Source of the DNA: JBBATK01 sp046052705 | Lineage (GTDB): Bacteria; Bacteroidota; Ignavibacteria; Kapaibacteriales; NICIL-2 | DNA length: 62,894 bases | NCBI GenBank assembly: GCA_046052705.1 | Contig: JBJOLU010000227.1 | Location: 1 to 62,894, forward strand | Direction of reading: 5' to 3' | Shown here: in pieces, positions 18,019 through 26,473 of the stretch | Layout: the number at the start of each line of letters is the position of its first letter | Position numbering within the stretch: the stretch's first letter is position 1 | Position numbers and translations under genes: made by a program | Notes under the pieces: generated by a model | What the model was told of the DNA's origin: nothing | The model's database searches: none | The model's input: only the letters and a program-made list of their open reading frames with translations

Positions 18019-21000
18019 CTAGCTCGTCACTGCTTTGATTACAGAAAAATTAAACACAGGCTGCTCGGTTGTCGTGCCGCCCGTAGTCCTAAAAGAAACT
18101 CTGAAACTACCTGCGGATACCGCCGTAATGTGGATTTCGTAAAGGTTGGCCCCAGATTTTTGACCAATAATTACAGTATCTGTTGTCGCCACTGTGTTGT
18201 TAGTTACCGTAAAAGACGTCCAAGCGGTAGTTCCAGCAGCAGAAACTAACGTGATAGCACCGTTTGTTTTATTTAGTGTCACGCCGGTTGTTCGCGAAGT
18301 TATTTGCGTAACAGCGCCGCCCGAGCCAGTGCCGTACCCTAATCCCCCAGAGCTGGTAATTAGAAAATTTCCATTAGAATCTAAAACTACTCGTTGAGTT
18401 CCGCTGTTTAAAATATCGGTATTGTAATAATCTAAACCAGTCCTAAATGTAATTGGCAACGAACCTTCGGAGCCAATAACCATTTTTGACCCATCATTTC
18501 CAAAAAACGAAGTATTAACGTTCGTTTTTGAAAACGCAAAAATCATATTTTTAGTATTAACACCAGACCCAAACTGAACAACTGAGCCGGTTTCATTTGG
18601 TGGAGCAAAATTCTCGCCAAAAGTAATTCTGTAATCTGCGTTGTAATTAAAATTCGGATACGTGGTTGTGTTCGAACAAATTGAACCTACGACGTCCAAC
18701 TTAGAAGATGGCGAACTAGTGCCTATCCCAACGTTTCCATCAGCTTTAATCCGTAACTTTTCGGATACTGACGTTGTGTTGGTTGGTGTCGTAAAAAACG
18801 CTATATCCGTCCCGTTTGCGGTGCCTGTCCAATTTTGTGACGCTAAAATTGACATATATCCGCGCGAAGCTGTCCATGCCGTTCCTGTATACCCTCCGGC
18901 AGTAAAGTATGTAAGCGTATCATTAGCTAAAACTGCGGTTGGAACAGTCAAAGAACCCCTGGATTTTCGACCAAAATAAGCAGGGCCATCTGCTGTTGAT
19001 ATTGAAACGGTGGACCCAAAATTAAAGCCCCCAGATGAATTTGCAGACTCTAAAACAGCGACTGGATTTGTTGTCCCGATACCGATATTTCCATTATTAA
19101 GTATCCTCATTGCTTCCGTTGCGCCATTATTTCCGGTTTGGAAAATAATGTCTGCGCCTGCGGCGCCTACGCCGGAAGTGGATCGCAATCTCAGCGCGCT
19201 AGTGGTGCCGGTGCCGCCGATAATAAGCGGGACGGTTGCGGATGTGGTAATGGTCGGCGTGGCGATGGTGGGGCTGGTGCCAAATACTAATGCGCCGCTG
19301 CCAGTTTCGTCAGAAATTACGCCAGCAAGCTGTGAAGAAGTTGTGGGTGAAAATTGAGCAAGCGTACCTCCCGTGGTCGCCATCGTACCGGCTTGAAGCG
19401 TGGTATTACCGTCTGCGAGCGTTATGGTTCGAGACGCCGTGAGCGTCGTAGGTGTAAGCGTTACCGAATATGATGATGTTCCGCCGGAACGCCCTTGAAG
19501 CTGCACCCCGTCCTGCGTTGCCGCTGCGCGAACCAATACTGTGCCGCCGGTTGCAGCGAGCGAAGTGCCAGTTGCTGCGCCAATATTGGGCGTGGTCAAA
19601 GACGGGGTGTTTGCAAACACTAAAGAACCCGAACCAGTTTCATCTGTAACTGCGGCAGCCAGGTTAGCACTAGATGGCGTGGCAAGAAACGTATCGATGC
19701 CGGTGCCAAGGCCGGACACACCTGTTGAAATCGGCAACCCGGTGCAGCTTGTCAGCGTACCAGACGACGGCGTACCAAGCGCGCCGCCATTAACAACAAA
19801 CGCGCCAGCGGTGCCAGTATTAACGCCCAGAGCAGTTATTACACCAGTGCCGGTCGTGATAGTAGATGGCGCTGCTCCTGCGCCCCCACCAACCATAAGC
19901 GCGTTAGCAGTAAGCACTGCGGAGCTTGCCAACGTTCCGGTATCTGAGTAATAAAGAACTCCGCCTGACGTCCCGGCAGTAAGTCCGGTTCCGCCGTTGG
20001 CAACTGGCAAAGTGCCGGACACATGAGTTGTCAGGCCGATCTTGCCCCAGCTCGGCGCAACACCGACACCGCCCGAAATGAGGGAATTGCCCGTGGCGAC
20101 ATCCGCAAGTTTTGCCAACGATGTTGCTGTATTTGCATACAACAAATCGCCAACTGTGTAACTAGTTTGTCCAGTTCCACCAAGCGCCGCAGTTACTGGA
20201 GACGTTAAGCTAAACTGCGTTCCCGTGAGCGTAAGACCTGTTCCTGCCGTATATGAACTTGGCGAGGCAACTTGAACAAATACAAGAGAAGTTGTTCCGA
20301 TTGTGATTGGGAAATCAGTCGTTTGAACCCACTGCGTGTTTGCATTGATTGTCCCTTTCAAAATGTAGGTTATATCGCCAGGCGCAACTTCATTTTGACC
20401 TGTTCCCACTTGGTCAAAATCCGTTGCCCGAGTTAATACCCAATTTGTTGAGACTGACCCTTGATTAGTTAAAACATAAATGCCGTTTTGTGATGCAATG
20501 GATTGGTTTTTCACCAAAATACGAACTGCGTTGGTGACATCTGCCGCAGTCATGGTGTATCCATCAACAACCAACGCCGCTTGCGTACCAGCATTTGTCA
20601 AAGTTGCCCCAATGCCAGACGAGCCATTGTTGTACGTCACCGACCCCAAGTCAGCCGTCGTTGCGTAGCTAGACGCGGCGTGATAATTAGTGTTGCTTAC
20701 TGCTGCATCAACATATTGCTTTGTTGCGACTTGCAACGCTGATGTTGGGTCCGCCGTAAGCGTTACTGAATTTAAGCCAGAAATCGTTGTGCTAGTCGCG
20801 CCGAGTGCTACTGACGTCGTTCCAATTGTCACTGAACTATTAAGCAATGAAGAATTTCCAATATTGCTTAGAGTATTATTTGCTCCACTGATTGTTTTAT
20901 TAGTAAGCGTTTGTGTACCGGACAAAGTGGCGACTGTTCCGTCAATCGAGATTGTTACTGGAGATGAACCGTTATACGATGCCCCAGATAAACCTGTGCC

Positions 21001-21342
21001 GATTGTGAGCGCGTTGGCAACATTTCCTGATTGGCCTGTTGTGTTTTGATTAAAAGTCGGCCATGTAAATGTGCCAGTGCTGAAATTGCCAGACGTAGGC
21101 GTTCCGAGTGCAGGCGTGACTAATGCGGGGCTTACTGATAGCACCACTGCGCCACTTCCAGTGCTAGAAGTTACTCCTGTTCCGCCACTCAGCACGGGCA
21201 GCGCGGAAGCCAATGTCAGCGACGCCAATGACGCCGCTGACCCCGACTGATACTTGTCAGTATTTAGATTGGTAAAGTTTGAATCGACCTCGGCGTAGGT
21301 AAGCGCCGATCCCTTACCCGCTCGCGTAACGATTGTCGACAT
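18019..21342 (-). CDS. Tail fibre / tail spike protein
   Basis: 1107 aa. It begins MSTIVTRAGKGSALTYAEVD, a frequent N-terminal anchor of phage fibre proteins (GSALTYAEVDSNF). The body consists of Gly/Thr/Ser-rich beta modules with repeated GLGTPSSG and EAMRILNNGNIGIGT elements, the latter also in the first fibre. The C-terminal 105 residues (GYGTGSGGAVTQ onward) are a close paralogue of the first fibre's end. The start overlaps the stop of the upstream gene (TAATG). Likely a receptor-binding fibre. Confidence 0.8.
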   Translation of the reverse strand: MSTIVTRAGKGSALTYAEVDSNFTNLNTDKYQSGSAASLASLTLASALPVLSGGTGVTSSTGSGAVVLSVSPALVTPALGTPTSGNFSTGTFTWPTFNQNTTGQSGNVANALTIGTGLSGASYNGSSPVTISIDGTVATLSGTQTLTNKTISGANNTLSNIGNSSLLNSSVTIGTTSVALGATSTTISGLNSVTLTADPTSALQVATKQYVDAAVSNTNYHAASSYATTADLGSVTYNNGSSGIGATLTNAGTQAALVVDGYTMTAADVTNAVRILVKNQSIASQNGIYVLTNQGSVSTNWVLTRATDFDQVGTGQNEVAPGDITYILKGTINANTQWVQTTDFPITIGTTSLVFVQVASPSSYTAGTGLTLTGTQFSLTSPVTAALGGTGQTSYTVGDLLYANTATSLAKLADVATGNSLISGGVGVAPSWGKIGLTTHVSGTLPVANGGTGLTAGTSGGVLYYSDTGTLASSAVLTANALMVGGGAGAAPSTITTGTGVITALGVNTGTAGAFVVNGGALGTPSSGTLTSCTGLPISTGVSGLGTGIDTFLATPSSANLAAAVTDETGSGSLVFANTPSLTTPNIGAATGTSLAATGGTVLVRAAATQDGVQLQGRSGGTSSYSVTLTPTTLTASRTITLADGNTTLQAGTMATTGGTLAQFSPTTSSQLAGVISDETGSGALVFGTSPTIATPTITTSATVPLIIGGTGTTSALRLRSTSGVGAAGADIIFQTGNNGATEAMRILNNGNIGIGTTNPVAVLESANSSGGFNFGSTVSISTADGPAYFGRKSRGSLTVPTAVLANDTLTYFTAGGYTGTAWTASRGYMSILASQNWTGTANGTDIAFFTTPTNTTSVSEKLRIKADGNVGIGTSSPSSKLDVVGSICSNTTTYPNFNYNADYRITFGENFAPPNETGSVVQFGSGVNTKNMIFAFSKTNVNTSFFGNDGSKMVIGSEGSLPITFRTGLDYYNTDILNSGTQRVVLDSNGNFLITSSGGLGYGTGSGGAVTQITSRTTGVTLNKTNGAITLVSAAGTTAWTSFTVTNNTVATTDTVIIGQKSGANLYEIHITAVSAGSFRVSFRTTGGTTTEQPVFNFSVIKAVTS

Positions 21343-21767
21343 TAACCCACCTGAATAATTGCCGACCCAGCCGTAGCTGCCGGGAAGTTAATTGTGAAAT
21401 CGCCCGATGTCGAAGTCTTATCCGACCCGAAGTCCAGCACAGCGATAGCCTTATTGGATTTGCTGCTGTTATAAATCAACGCGCCCCTCGCGGTAATCGT
21501 CGAACTAGACCATGTTGTGTCGTTGAAATCCACCACAGCCGTCGTGCCATCGAGCGTTACAGCCGCACCTGTCAGCGTGTTTCCACCTGCCGTGTAGTTA
21601 GTACCGGAGGAAGACACCTCATTAGACGTGGTGTACGCAGTGGTTGCTGCGCTCAGTGTCGCGCTGCTGGTGTACAACGCGATTTTGATTACATCAGTAT
21701 CCAGATCATGTTCGCCAAGCAAGATTTGCTGCTTGAACGAAGAACACATCGCCTGTGTGATAGCCAT
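21342..21767 (-). CDS. Conserved virion structural protein
   Basis: 141 aa, starting MAITQAMCSSFKQQILLGEH. The IKIALYTSSATLSAATTAY segment, then beta-strand-rich Ser/Thr/Gly sequence, is a pattern seen in many phage genomes next to fibre genes. It is probably a tail- or fibre-associated structural protein. No catalytic residues are recognisable. It is coupled to the downstream fibre by a 1-base overlap. Confidence 0.7.
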   Translation of the reverse strand: MAITQAMCSSFKQQILLGEHDLDTDVIKIALYTSSATLSAATTAYTTSNEVSSSGTNYTAGGNTLTGAAVTLDGTTAVVDFNDTTWSSSTITARGALIYNSSKSNKAIAVLDFGSDKTSTSGDFTINFPAATAGSAIIQVG

Positions 21768-21775
21768 ATTCCACC

Positions 21776-22426
21776 TTAATTAACTTGTACTCGGACTTGT
21801 CCATCTCTGTAGGCGTCTTGACGCTGCTTGCCATCACCCAGGTTCTTGAGCAACGCGATCGATTGCAGATACATATCCTGATATAGCTTGACCATATCAG
21901 GCTCGCCTTTCATATATCTGATGGCTTCTACCATTACACCGTTCAGCAACACTGAATCAAAATTGTCCCCGAGCCATGTTGTATTAGCTGTAACAATCGA
22001 CTCTGGGTAATAATAATAATGCAACTCTGTCGTATACGATGCGTTCGGTGTCGGCCCGACGATAAATGTCAGTTCATTGACACTACTGGAGTCTGGCCCA
22101 AACAAGGCATAGTGTCTAGGCAATCCCGTACTCGTTGGCGACGGGTATGCTTCTCGGATGAAGTTTACATCCTTGTTCAACAAATAACTGAAATTACCCG
22201 AGCCATCAATGACTGCAATCGAGTACACCGACAAAAAATCATTGGGCGCGGCTAAGTATTTGTTATTTGCTGTGAAGTTACCTTGTACGTTCTTCCTTAA
22301 ATTTGCAAGCTGAACTGTATTGTAAATACGTTGCTCGGCCTGACGGATCATTGTATTCATGTCCGTCGTATTAAACGTATTCTCGCAATAATCACTAACC
22401 GCAGTCACCAACTCAGAATAATTCAT
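21776..22426 (-). CDS. Head-tail adaptor protein (phage adaptor family)
   Basis: 216 aa. The N-terminus SELVTAVSDYCENTFNTTDMNTMIRQAE-type helix, followed by a beta-rich middle and a helical VMVEAIRYMKGEPDMVKLYQD segment, matches the adaptor / tail tubular A-like proteins of podoviruses that bind beneath the portal. It is encoded upstream of the fibre and nozzle genes, as expected for a connector. Family assignment from pattern recognition, not from a search. Confidence 0.65.
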   Translation of the reverse strand: MNYSELVTAVSDYCENTFNTTDMNTMIRQAEQRIYNTVQLANLRKNVQGNFTANNKYLAAPNDFLSVYSIAVIDGSGNFSYLLNKDVNFIREAYPSPTSTGLPRHYALFGPDSSSVNELTFIVGPTPNASYTTELHYYYYPESIVTANTTWLGDNFDSVLLNGVMVEAIRYMKGEPDMVKLYQDMYLQSIALLKNLGDGKQRQDAYRDGQVRVQVN

Positions 22427-22430
22427 GGAA

Positions 22431-22688
22431 TCACCCCATCGGGCCGCGAGCCATTACACCTTTGGTAGCTGCACCTGTGCCACGAATCTTGATACCAGTC
22501 GTTTTGACTTCATCATTCAGGGTCAATGACACGCCGTCCATCGGTGTCCAGTTTTTCTTTTGGTTGAAAGGCATCTTGCGACCTGCCTCAACATTCGACA
22601 ATTTCTTACCTTGCATGGTATGTGGCTCCGCATATACGTTGGCTTGACCAACTTCTTTGCCCATTAGCTTATGGCTGTACTTAGGCAT
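22431..22688 (-). CDS. Small basic protein of the head-tail cluster
   Basis: 85 aa, ATG at 22688; an upstream extension in frame overlaps the neighbour and is unlikely. It begins MPKYSHKLMGKEVGQANVY, is Lys/Gly-rich, and shares its first 8 bases with the end of the upstream gene. It is one of a run of very basic small proteins between 22431 and 25542. They could be minor head proteins or DNA-binding. Function unknown. Confidence 0.6.
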   Translation of the reverse strand: MPKYSHKLMGKEVGQANVYAEPHTMQGKKLSNVEAGRKMPFNQKKNWTPMDGVSLTLNDEVKTTGIKIRGTGAATKGVMARGPMG

Positions 22689-22875
22689 TTGTCTTCTGAC
22701 CCTTGTAGGTGAAAGATGACTTTTTCTGGTTGGCAACTTTTGCCAAGCCACGGCCAAGCTGCTTGCGCTGAAGGCTCGTCACGCCGCCTTTGGCATAGCC
22801 CTTGGCGTGCATGGACTTCTCGTGCGCCTTCACAGCTTTCTTCGCTTCCGTCTTTGCAACTTCTTTCATGCCCAT
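22681..22875 (-). CDS. Small Lys/Ala-rich protein of the head-tail cluster
   Basis: 64 aa, highly basic, starting MGMKEVAKTEAKKAVKAHEK, with an AKGG motif and RKQLGRGLAKVANQKKSS tail. It is predicted to be helical and nucleic-acid-friendly. Proteins of this type are frequent between capsid and connector genes in related uncultured phages. No function known. Confidence 0.6.
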   Translation of the reverse strand: MGMKEVAKTEAKKAVKAHEKSMHAKGYAKGGVTSLQRKQLGRGLAKVANQKKSSFTYKGQKTNA

Positions 22876-22884
22876 GATTTTCTC

Positions 22885-23271
22885 CTAAACCGTTACTGTT
22901 ACCTGCCCCACTCGGCCCCTAGCCACCAGATCATTCGGCGTGAGGCCAAATGCATTCAAGCTTGCACCACCAACCGGTGCCCATCCCCACTGGATAACAC
23001 GACTTCCTTCGCCAATTGATCCATCTGTTGTGATCCCGGACTGGATATAAGACAAATCTCGCCGTGGGTTACGCAACGCTTGTGGGTCTTCAACCGGATA
23101 CATCCCTAACTGAAGCTGAGGATGGTCTGGCGACCAGCACTCGGGACATGCCAACACGTTAATCTGCTTCGTCTTTACAACTTGCGTCTTCAATTGTTTC
23201 AGCTTGTACCGCTGTCCGCAGATGTCGCATTCCGCGATAGCAAACTTGCCGGATGCAAATCTGTTTGCCAT
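22885..23271 (-). CDS. Zinc-ribbon protein of the head-tail cluster
   Basis: 128 aa. Cys pairs ECDICGQRYK (residues about 15-18) and ACPECWSP (about 42-45) form a probable four-Cys zinc ribbon. The C-terminus (LGGASLNAFGLTPNDLVARG region, VGQVTVTV) is beta-rich. It lies immediately downstream of the 237-aa connector protein (stop and start adjacent). Possibly a minor capsid or connector-associated protein. The role is inferred from position. Confidence 0.65.
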   Translation of the reverse strand: MANRFASGKFAIAECDICGQRYKLKQLKTQVVKTKQINVLACPECWSPDHPQLQLGMYPVEDPQALRNPRRDLSYIQSGITTDGSIGEGSRVIQWGWAPVGGASLNAFGLTPNDLVARGRVGQVTVTV

Positions 23272-23985
23272 TTAGAACACGCCACCAATGAACGACTGTC
23301 TCGGAACGAATCGGACCGGCGCCTTCTCTCTGTCCTCGCCCGCTGCCAGTTCGAACTGCTTCTCATATTCTGCTTGAAGCATGGGAACACGTTGCATCAA
23401 CTCTGGTGTTTTCAAGGCGATGTAGTACGCCAACCCCGCGATCAACACTGGCAGAAAACGGAAATTGACGTCCTGCGTCTCGATACCGCTACCTGCATCC
23501 TGGATTCGTCTCATACGCCAATAAACAAGCGTGTAGTACGGACTTGCCAGTGTGCCTTGGTCTGGAACAGGCCACACAGTAAATTGTGGGGCGTCTCTTA
23601 AACGCTGTATCCAAATCTGGATCGGTCGGGCTTGTACCAGTTTGTTCGGGATGCTGGAATAAGTCGATACACTAATCCGCGAGATTGTGATGTCTGCCTG
23701 TGAATTGGTAACACCTGGGCTGGTACGAATTACCTGATCGAGAAGATCAATCGTATCGGCTGGCAACGTATATGTTGCCACTCCTTGTTCCAAGGCTTTG
23801 GTGCCCTGCTCGATTGTCCACATGTTGATGCCACGATTAGCCAACTCAATCGTCATCATGTTCATGCAGAAACGGGCAAGTCTAAGGTCAAACCCCGAAC
23901 GCATCTCCCGGCCAGCCTGCGCCCACGCCATTTCCGCAATCTCTGTAAATTCTGGATTGAACGCAGTTGTACCGGATGTGGTCAT
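23272..23985 (-). CDS. Head-tail connector protein
   Basis: 237 aa. The helical N-terminus (EFTEIAEMAWAQAGREMRSG), the LARFCMNMMTIELANRGINMWTIE segment and the YTLPADTIDLLDQVIRTSPG strand region match phage connector/adaptor proteins that bind below the portal. The C-terminus EYEKQFELAAGEDREKAPVRFVPR is basic. The ATG at 23985 abuts the upstream stop. It would act at head completion. Confidence 0.65.
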   Translation of the reverse strand: MTTSGTTAFNPEFTEIAEMAWAQAGREMRSGFDLRLARFCMNMMTIELANRGINMWTIEQGTKALEQGVATYTLPADTIDLLDQVIRTSPGVTNSQADITISRISVSTYSSIPNKLVQARPIQIWIQRLRDAPQFTVWPVPDQGTLASPYYTLVYWRMRRIQDAGSGIETQDVNFRFLPVLIAGLAYYIALKTPELMQRVPMLQAEYEKQFELAAGEDREKAPVRFVPRQSFIGGVF

Positions 23986-24162
23986 TTACTTACCCATTTT
24001 CTTGAGAGTTTGGGCCAAACGTGCGCGTTTCCCTGTGACACCAGGCTTCTTCGCCGCTGCCGCCAGTTTTCCGGCAGGAATAGTCTCACCCTTTTTGACA
24101 CCCAAGGTCTTCCGCAGCGAGCCTTCCTTACCAATCGCCTTTTGAATCCATTTCTCAGCCAT
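23986..24162 (-). CDS. Small basic protein MAEKWIQKAIG
   Basis: 58 aa, ATG at 24162. It begins MAEKWIQKAIGKEGSLRKTL and continues with an Ala/Lys-rich tail. Pattern W(I/M)Q.A......G.L...LG...G..IP..K is common to small phage proteins of unknown function near head-tail genes. Very basic. It abuts its neighbours without gaps. Confidence 0.65.
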   Translation of the reverse strand: MAEKWIQKAIGKEGSLRKTLGVKKGETIPAGKLAAAAKKPGVTGKRARLAQTLKKMGK

Positions 24163-24164
24163 AA

Positions 24165-24419
24165 CTATCTCTTTGCTGTAAGTGCTGACCGCTTGAATGC
24201 TGCCGCCGTGGGAGCGCCTTTTGTACCTGGCTTACGCATCTTCTCGCCTGAGCCCGCCGCGATACGCTCACGTTTCTTGTGAATGTTCTCGTACAGGCCA
24301 ACCTTGCCACCCTTCTGATACATCGTTACATCCTGCGGGTGATCCTTGCGCACAATCTTCTTCGCCTTCGGCATTTTGCTGGGGTTGATCGCCCCCATCC
24401 CACGGCTTGCCATCATCAT
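24165..24419 (-). CDS. Small basic protein with KGGKVG motif
   Basis: 84 aa from ATG 24419; three consecutive ATG codons make the exact start ambiguous, and a GTG precedes them. It is Lys/Arg-rich with a YQKGGKVGLYENIHKKRERIAAG segment. It resembles other small proteins in this cluster in basicity and the KGGKV motif. Function unknown. Confidence 0.6.
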   Translation of the reverse strand: MMMASRGMGAINPSKMPKAKKIVRKDHPQDVTMYQKGGKVGLYENIHKKRERIAAGSGEKMRKPGTKGAPTAAAFKRSALTAKR

Positions 24420-24428
24420 CACACCCCA

Positions 24429-24719
24429 TCAAATGATCTTGCCTTTGGTCTTGCCCCGCTGAGCAATACCATCCGCACGTTTGGAGGCAGAACCTACTTT
24501 ACCGCCTTTGGCAAATGGCCTGCTCTGACGCGGGGTAGATGATCGGACTGGTGCTGTTGGACCTTCATCAGGAGACGGTGGCGTACCCATATCGGCTGTA
24601 TAAACATCCGGCATAGGACGACGTACCATCGGTTTCTTGGCCGGCTTTTTCTTCACCGGTGCGCCTTCGTCCGGAGACGGGGGGTTGCCCATATCAGCAG
24701 TGTAGATGTCGCGTGGCAT
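24429..24719 (-). CDS. Small protein with internal YTADMGNPPSPDEG duplication
   Basis: 96 aa. Two near-identical blocks (residues 5-18 and 39-52, core YTADMG.PPSPDEG) are separated by a KKPAKKPMVRRP linker. The C-terminus FAKGGKVGSASKRADGIAQ leads to RGKTKGK. A matching SADG..KKGKTK motif is near the end of the next gene downstream. The shared tail suggests a common partner, perhaps capsid or DNA. Unknown function. Confidence 0.6.
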   Translation of the reverse strand: MPRDIYTADMGNPPSPDEGAPVKKKPAKKPMVRRPMPDVYTADMGTPPSPDEGPTAPVRSSTPRQSRPFAKGGKVGSASKRADGIAQRGKTKGKII

Positions 24720-24720
24720 A

Positions 24721-25089
24721 TCAGCACTTCCCGCCTTTTTTCATGACAATCTGTTTGGCCTTGGTCTTGCCCTTTTTGGCAACGCCGTCAGCCGACTTGG
24801 TAAAGCCGCCAGCCGCGTAACACTTGCCGCCCGACTTCATGCCTTTGGCTTCCTTCTCTTCGTGCTTGACCATGGCTTTGGGAGCGCCCTTAGCTTTCAT
24901 AAAGGCCACTTCCTTCTTCATCATCGCTTTGGATTCTTTCATGTCACCGCCCTCTTTGAATTTGCGGCCTTTATCGGCCTTTACGAACTCTTTTCCCACC
25001 GACTGCGGAATGCCAACACGTTTAGCTGCCGCCGGATCGTTTGCTACCATTGCCATCAGATTATGCTGTTTAATCGATTTAGACGGCAT
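24721..25089 (-). CDS. Lys/Met-rich small virion-region protein
   Basis: 122 aa, ATG at 25089; a GTG at 25098 is closer to the AAAGGA motif and cannot be excluded. It begins MPSKSIKQHNLMAMVANDPA, and the segment AKRVGIPQSVGKEFVKAD is a widespread phage motif. The rest is Lys-rich, with two Cys-Gly-Gly sites at the end. It shares the KSADGVAKKGKTK motif with its neighbour. Function unknown. Confidence 0.65.
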   Translation of the reverse strand: MPSKSIKQHNLMAMVANDPAAAKRVGIPQSVGKEFVKADKGRKFKEGGDMKESKAMMKKEVAFMKAKGAPKAMVKHEEKEAKGMKSGGKCYAAGGFTKSADGVAKKGKTKAKQIVMKKGGKC

Positions 25090-25273
25090 CGTCTTCACTG
25101 TCCTTTCGACCTAGCATGTTCTGCACCGTATCCGTTTCCCAGATACGGATGGCAGTCCAGACTATCGTAAATACTGCGGCAATTGAAGGCAGCATATCGA
25201 CCAGGGTTCCGACCACAGTCACAATTGATAAAGCATCAACTACATGCTTTATCGTTTCGCTTGTATCACTCAT
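25079..25273 (-). CDS. Small membrane protein, possible second holin
   Basis: 64 aa. A hydrophobic block runs from about residue 11 to 45 (VVDALSIVTVVGTLVDML, then IAAVFTIVWTAIRIW) and forms one or two membrane helices. The ends are charged. The layout is compatible with a class II holin, but the gene is among head-tail genes, far from the endolysin. It may be a minor membrane or ejection component instead. Confidence 0.6.
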   Translation of the reverse strand: MSDTSETIKHVVDALSIVTVVGTLVDMLPSIAAVFTIVWTAIRIWETDTVQNMLGRKDSEDDAV

Positions 25274-25542
25274 TTACAGCCCCACCGTTTAAGACTAGCA
25301 GCCTTGCGTGTCGGGCGCCCTTTCTCATCCTTCATCGGTCCGGGCATGCCGCTCATTCGCGCGCAAAAAGATTTCTTGCGACCAGCGTCTGCTTTGGTTT
25401 TGGGATTGGGCGCCGGGGCCTTGAGGTTTGACCCCGTGGCTGCGTTATAACGAGCACGTCCCTTGGCAGTTAAGCCAGCTCCCTGAGAAACCGGAAGTTT
25501 CTCACCTCGACCTACCGCCAAAGAGACGTTCTTCTTAGCCAT
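25270..25542 (-). CDS. DUF6321-like small basic protein
   Basis: 90 aa, ATG at 25542 overlapping the previous gene by 8 bases. Begins MAKKNVSLAVGRGEKLPVSQ, then GAGLTAKGRARYNAATGSNLK, and later KKSFCARMSGM and KGRPTRKAASLKRWGC. This is the pattern I know as DUF6321, widespread in phages close to capsid genes. Role unknown; strongly basic, possibly DNA-binding in the head. Confidence 0.75.
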   Translation of the reverse strand: MAKKNVSLAVGRGEKLPVSQGAGLTAKGRARYNAATGSNLKAPAPNPKTKADAGRKKSFCARMSGMPGPMKDEKGRPTRKAASLKRWGCK

Positions 25543-25813
25543 AAAACACCGTGACTTTAGCGTTTGACAGCGTGGCATAAGCACTCGCCTCGAACAACAC
25601 GCCCTCGGCAGGGATGACCACGTTAAATGGCGCTCCCTCCGCTCTCGTGTTAATCGTCAGCACGGTTGTGCCGCCAGAGCCTCCATCTTTGAGCACCACA
25701 CTGCCGGCCGTCGCGCCGGGCTCGATTACCATGCCGCGCACGCGAGTGCGAGTATCGGTGATCGCCCCGGACGCATCCAGCGACTTCGCCTTTACATCAG
25801 TTTGCATCGCCAT
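25535..25813 (-). CDS. Small beta-rich structural protein
   Basis: 92 aa, starting MAMQTDVKAKSLDASGAITD. It is beta-rich with VIEPGATAGSVVLKDGG and TTVLTINTRAEGAPFNVVIP segments, resembling small capsid-surface or connector proteins annotated as hypothetical in many phages. It is encoded directly downstream of the 177-aa structural protein. Confidence 0.6.
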   Translation of the reverse strand: MAMQTDVKAKSLDASGAITDTRTRVRGMVIEPGATAGSVVLKDGGSGGTTVLTINTRAEGAPFNVVIPAEGVLFEASAYATLSNAKVTVFYG

Positions 25814-25826
25814 GATGCGCTCCTAA

Positions 25827-26360
25827 TTAGGCGTCAGCGAACGGCGTAGCGATCGTGCCAGAGCCAAGCAACACGCCTTGCACGAGGTATTCGAGCGAAG
25901 ACAGCGCGGTGATGGTGATGATCGAGCCAACAGCGCCGCCCGTGGTGCTGCCGTCGAGGTTGATGACGTCGTTAGACGCAGCAGGCGCGAAGCCAGTCAT
26001 TGCACCAGAAGAATCGGTATCAACCACCAGCAGGGAGCCGATGAACTTGTCGGTGCCGTTCGTCTTGATAGCAACAGCAGTCGCCGCTGTATCAATCACG
26101 ATGGTGTACGTGGTGCCGATGTTGTTCAGCGTGTTGGGGTCCGAGCCGGGGCCGGCACTAGCCGAATCAGCCGTGGCAATGATCGCGGGCAGCGTCAGAA
26201 TCAGCGTTGCGTCGTTGGTGCGAATCACCTTGCCGGCGTGAGCCGCAACGGTCAGAGAAAGAGTATTGGTGTTGTTAGCGACGTTAACAACAGAGCCGGG
26301 GCCTTGGGCATAGAAGCCGTTCAAGGAGCGTACCGGGCCTTGGAAAGTGGTAAGAGCCAT
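25827..26360 (-). CDS. Virion structural protein (capsid-associated)
   Basis: 177 aa from ATG 26360, which has GAGGGA five bases upstream; the frame is open 12 codons further but without such a site. Starts MALTTFQGPVRSLNGFYAQG, then Thr/Ala/Gly-rich beta strands ending in ITITALSSLEYLVQGVLLG. It looks like a head-surface or decoration protein. It is the first gene after the promoter-like site at 26445-26473, so it may be made in large amounts. Confidence 0.65.
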   Translation of the reverse strand: MALTTFQGPVRSLNGFYAQGPGSVVNVANNTNTLSLTVAAHAGKVIRTNDATLILTLPAIIATADSASAGPGSDPNTLNNIGTTYTIVIDTAATAVAIKTNGTDKFIGSLLVVDTDSSGAMTGFAPAASNDVINLDGSTTGGAVGSIITITALSSLEYLVQGVLLGSGTIATPFADA

Positions 26361-26444
26361 ATTGTCCCTCATGCGGTTAGGTATATGCGTCTGCATGAAG
26401 TCAGCCGGGTCTGTCGCATATACCGGGAACTCCCGGATGGCCCA

Positions 26445-26473
26445 TTTTTATCCCGCACTACAATTCATGTCAA
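26445..26473 (-). promoter_or_regulatory. Sigma70-like promoter upstream of capsid-associated gene
   Basis: On the minus strand a perfect TTGACA (26473-26468) is followed after 17 bases by TAAAAA (26450-26445). It overlaps the stop codon of the glycosyltransferase gene. The start of transcription would be near 26438, leaving a leader of about 80 bases with a 14-base palindrome CCGGGA-AC-TCCCGG (26423-26436) and a 9-base inverted repeat GTATATGCG / CGCATATAC (26381-26389 and 26415-26423). Prediction from sequence only. Confidence 0.55.
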
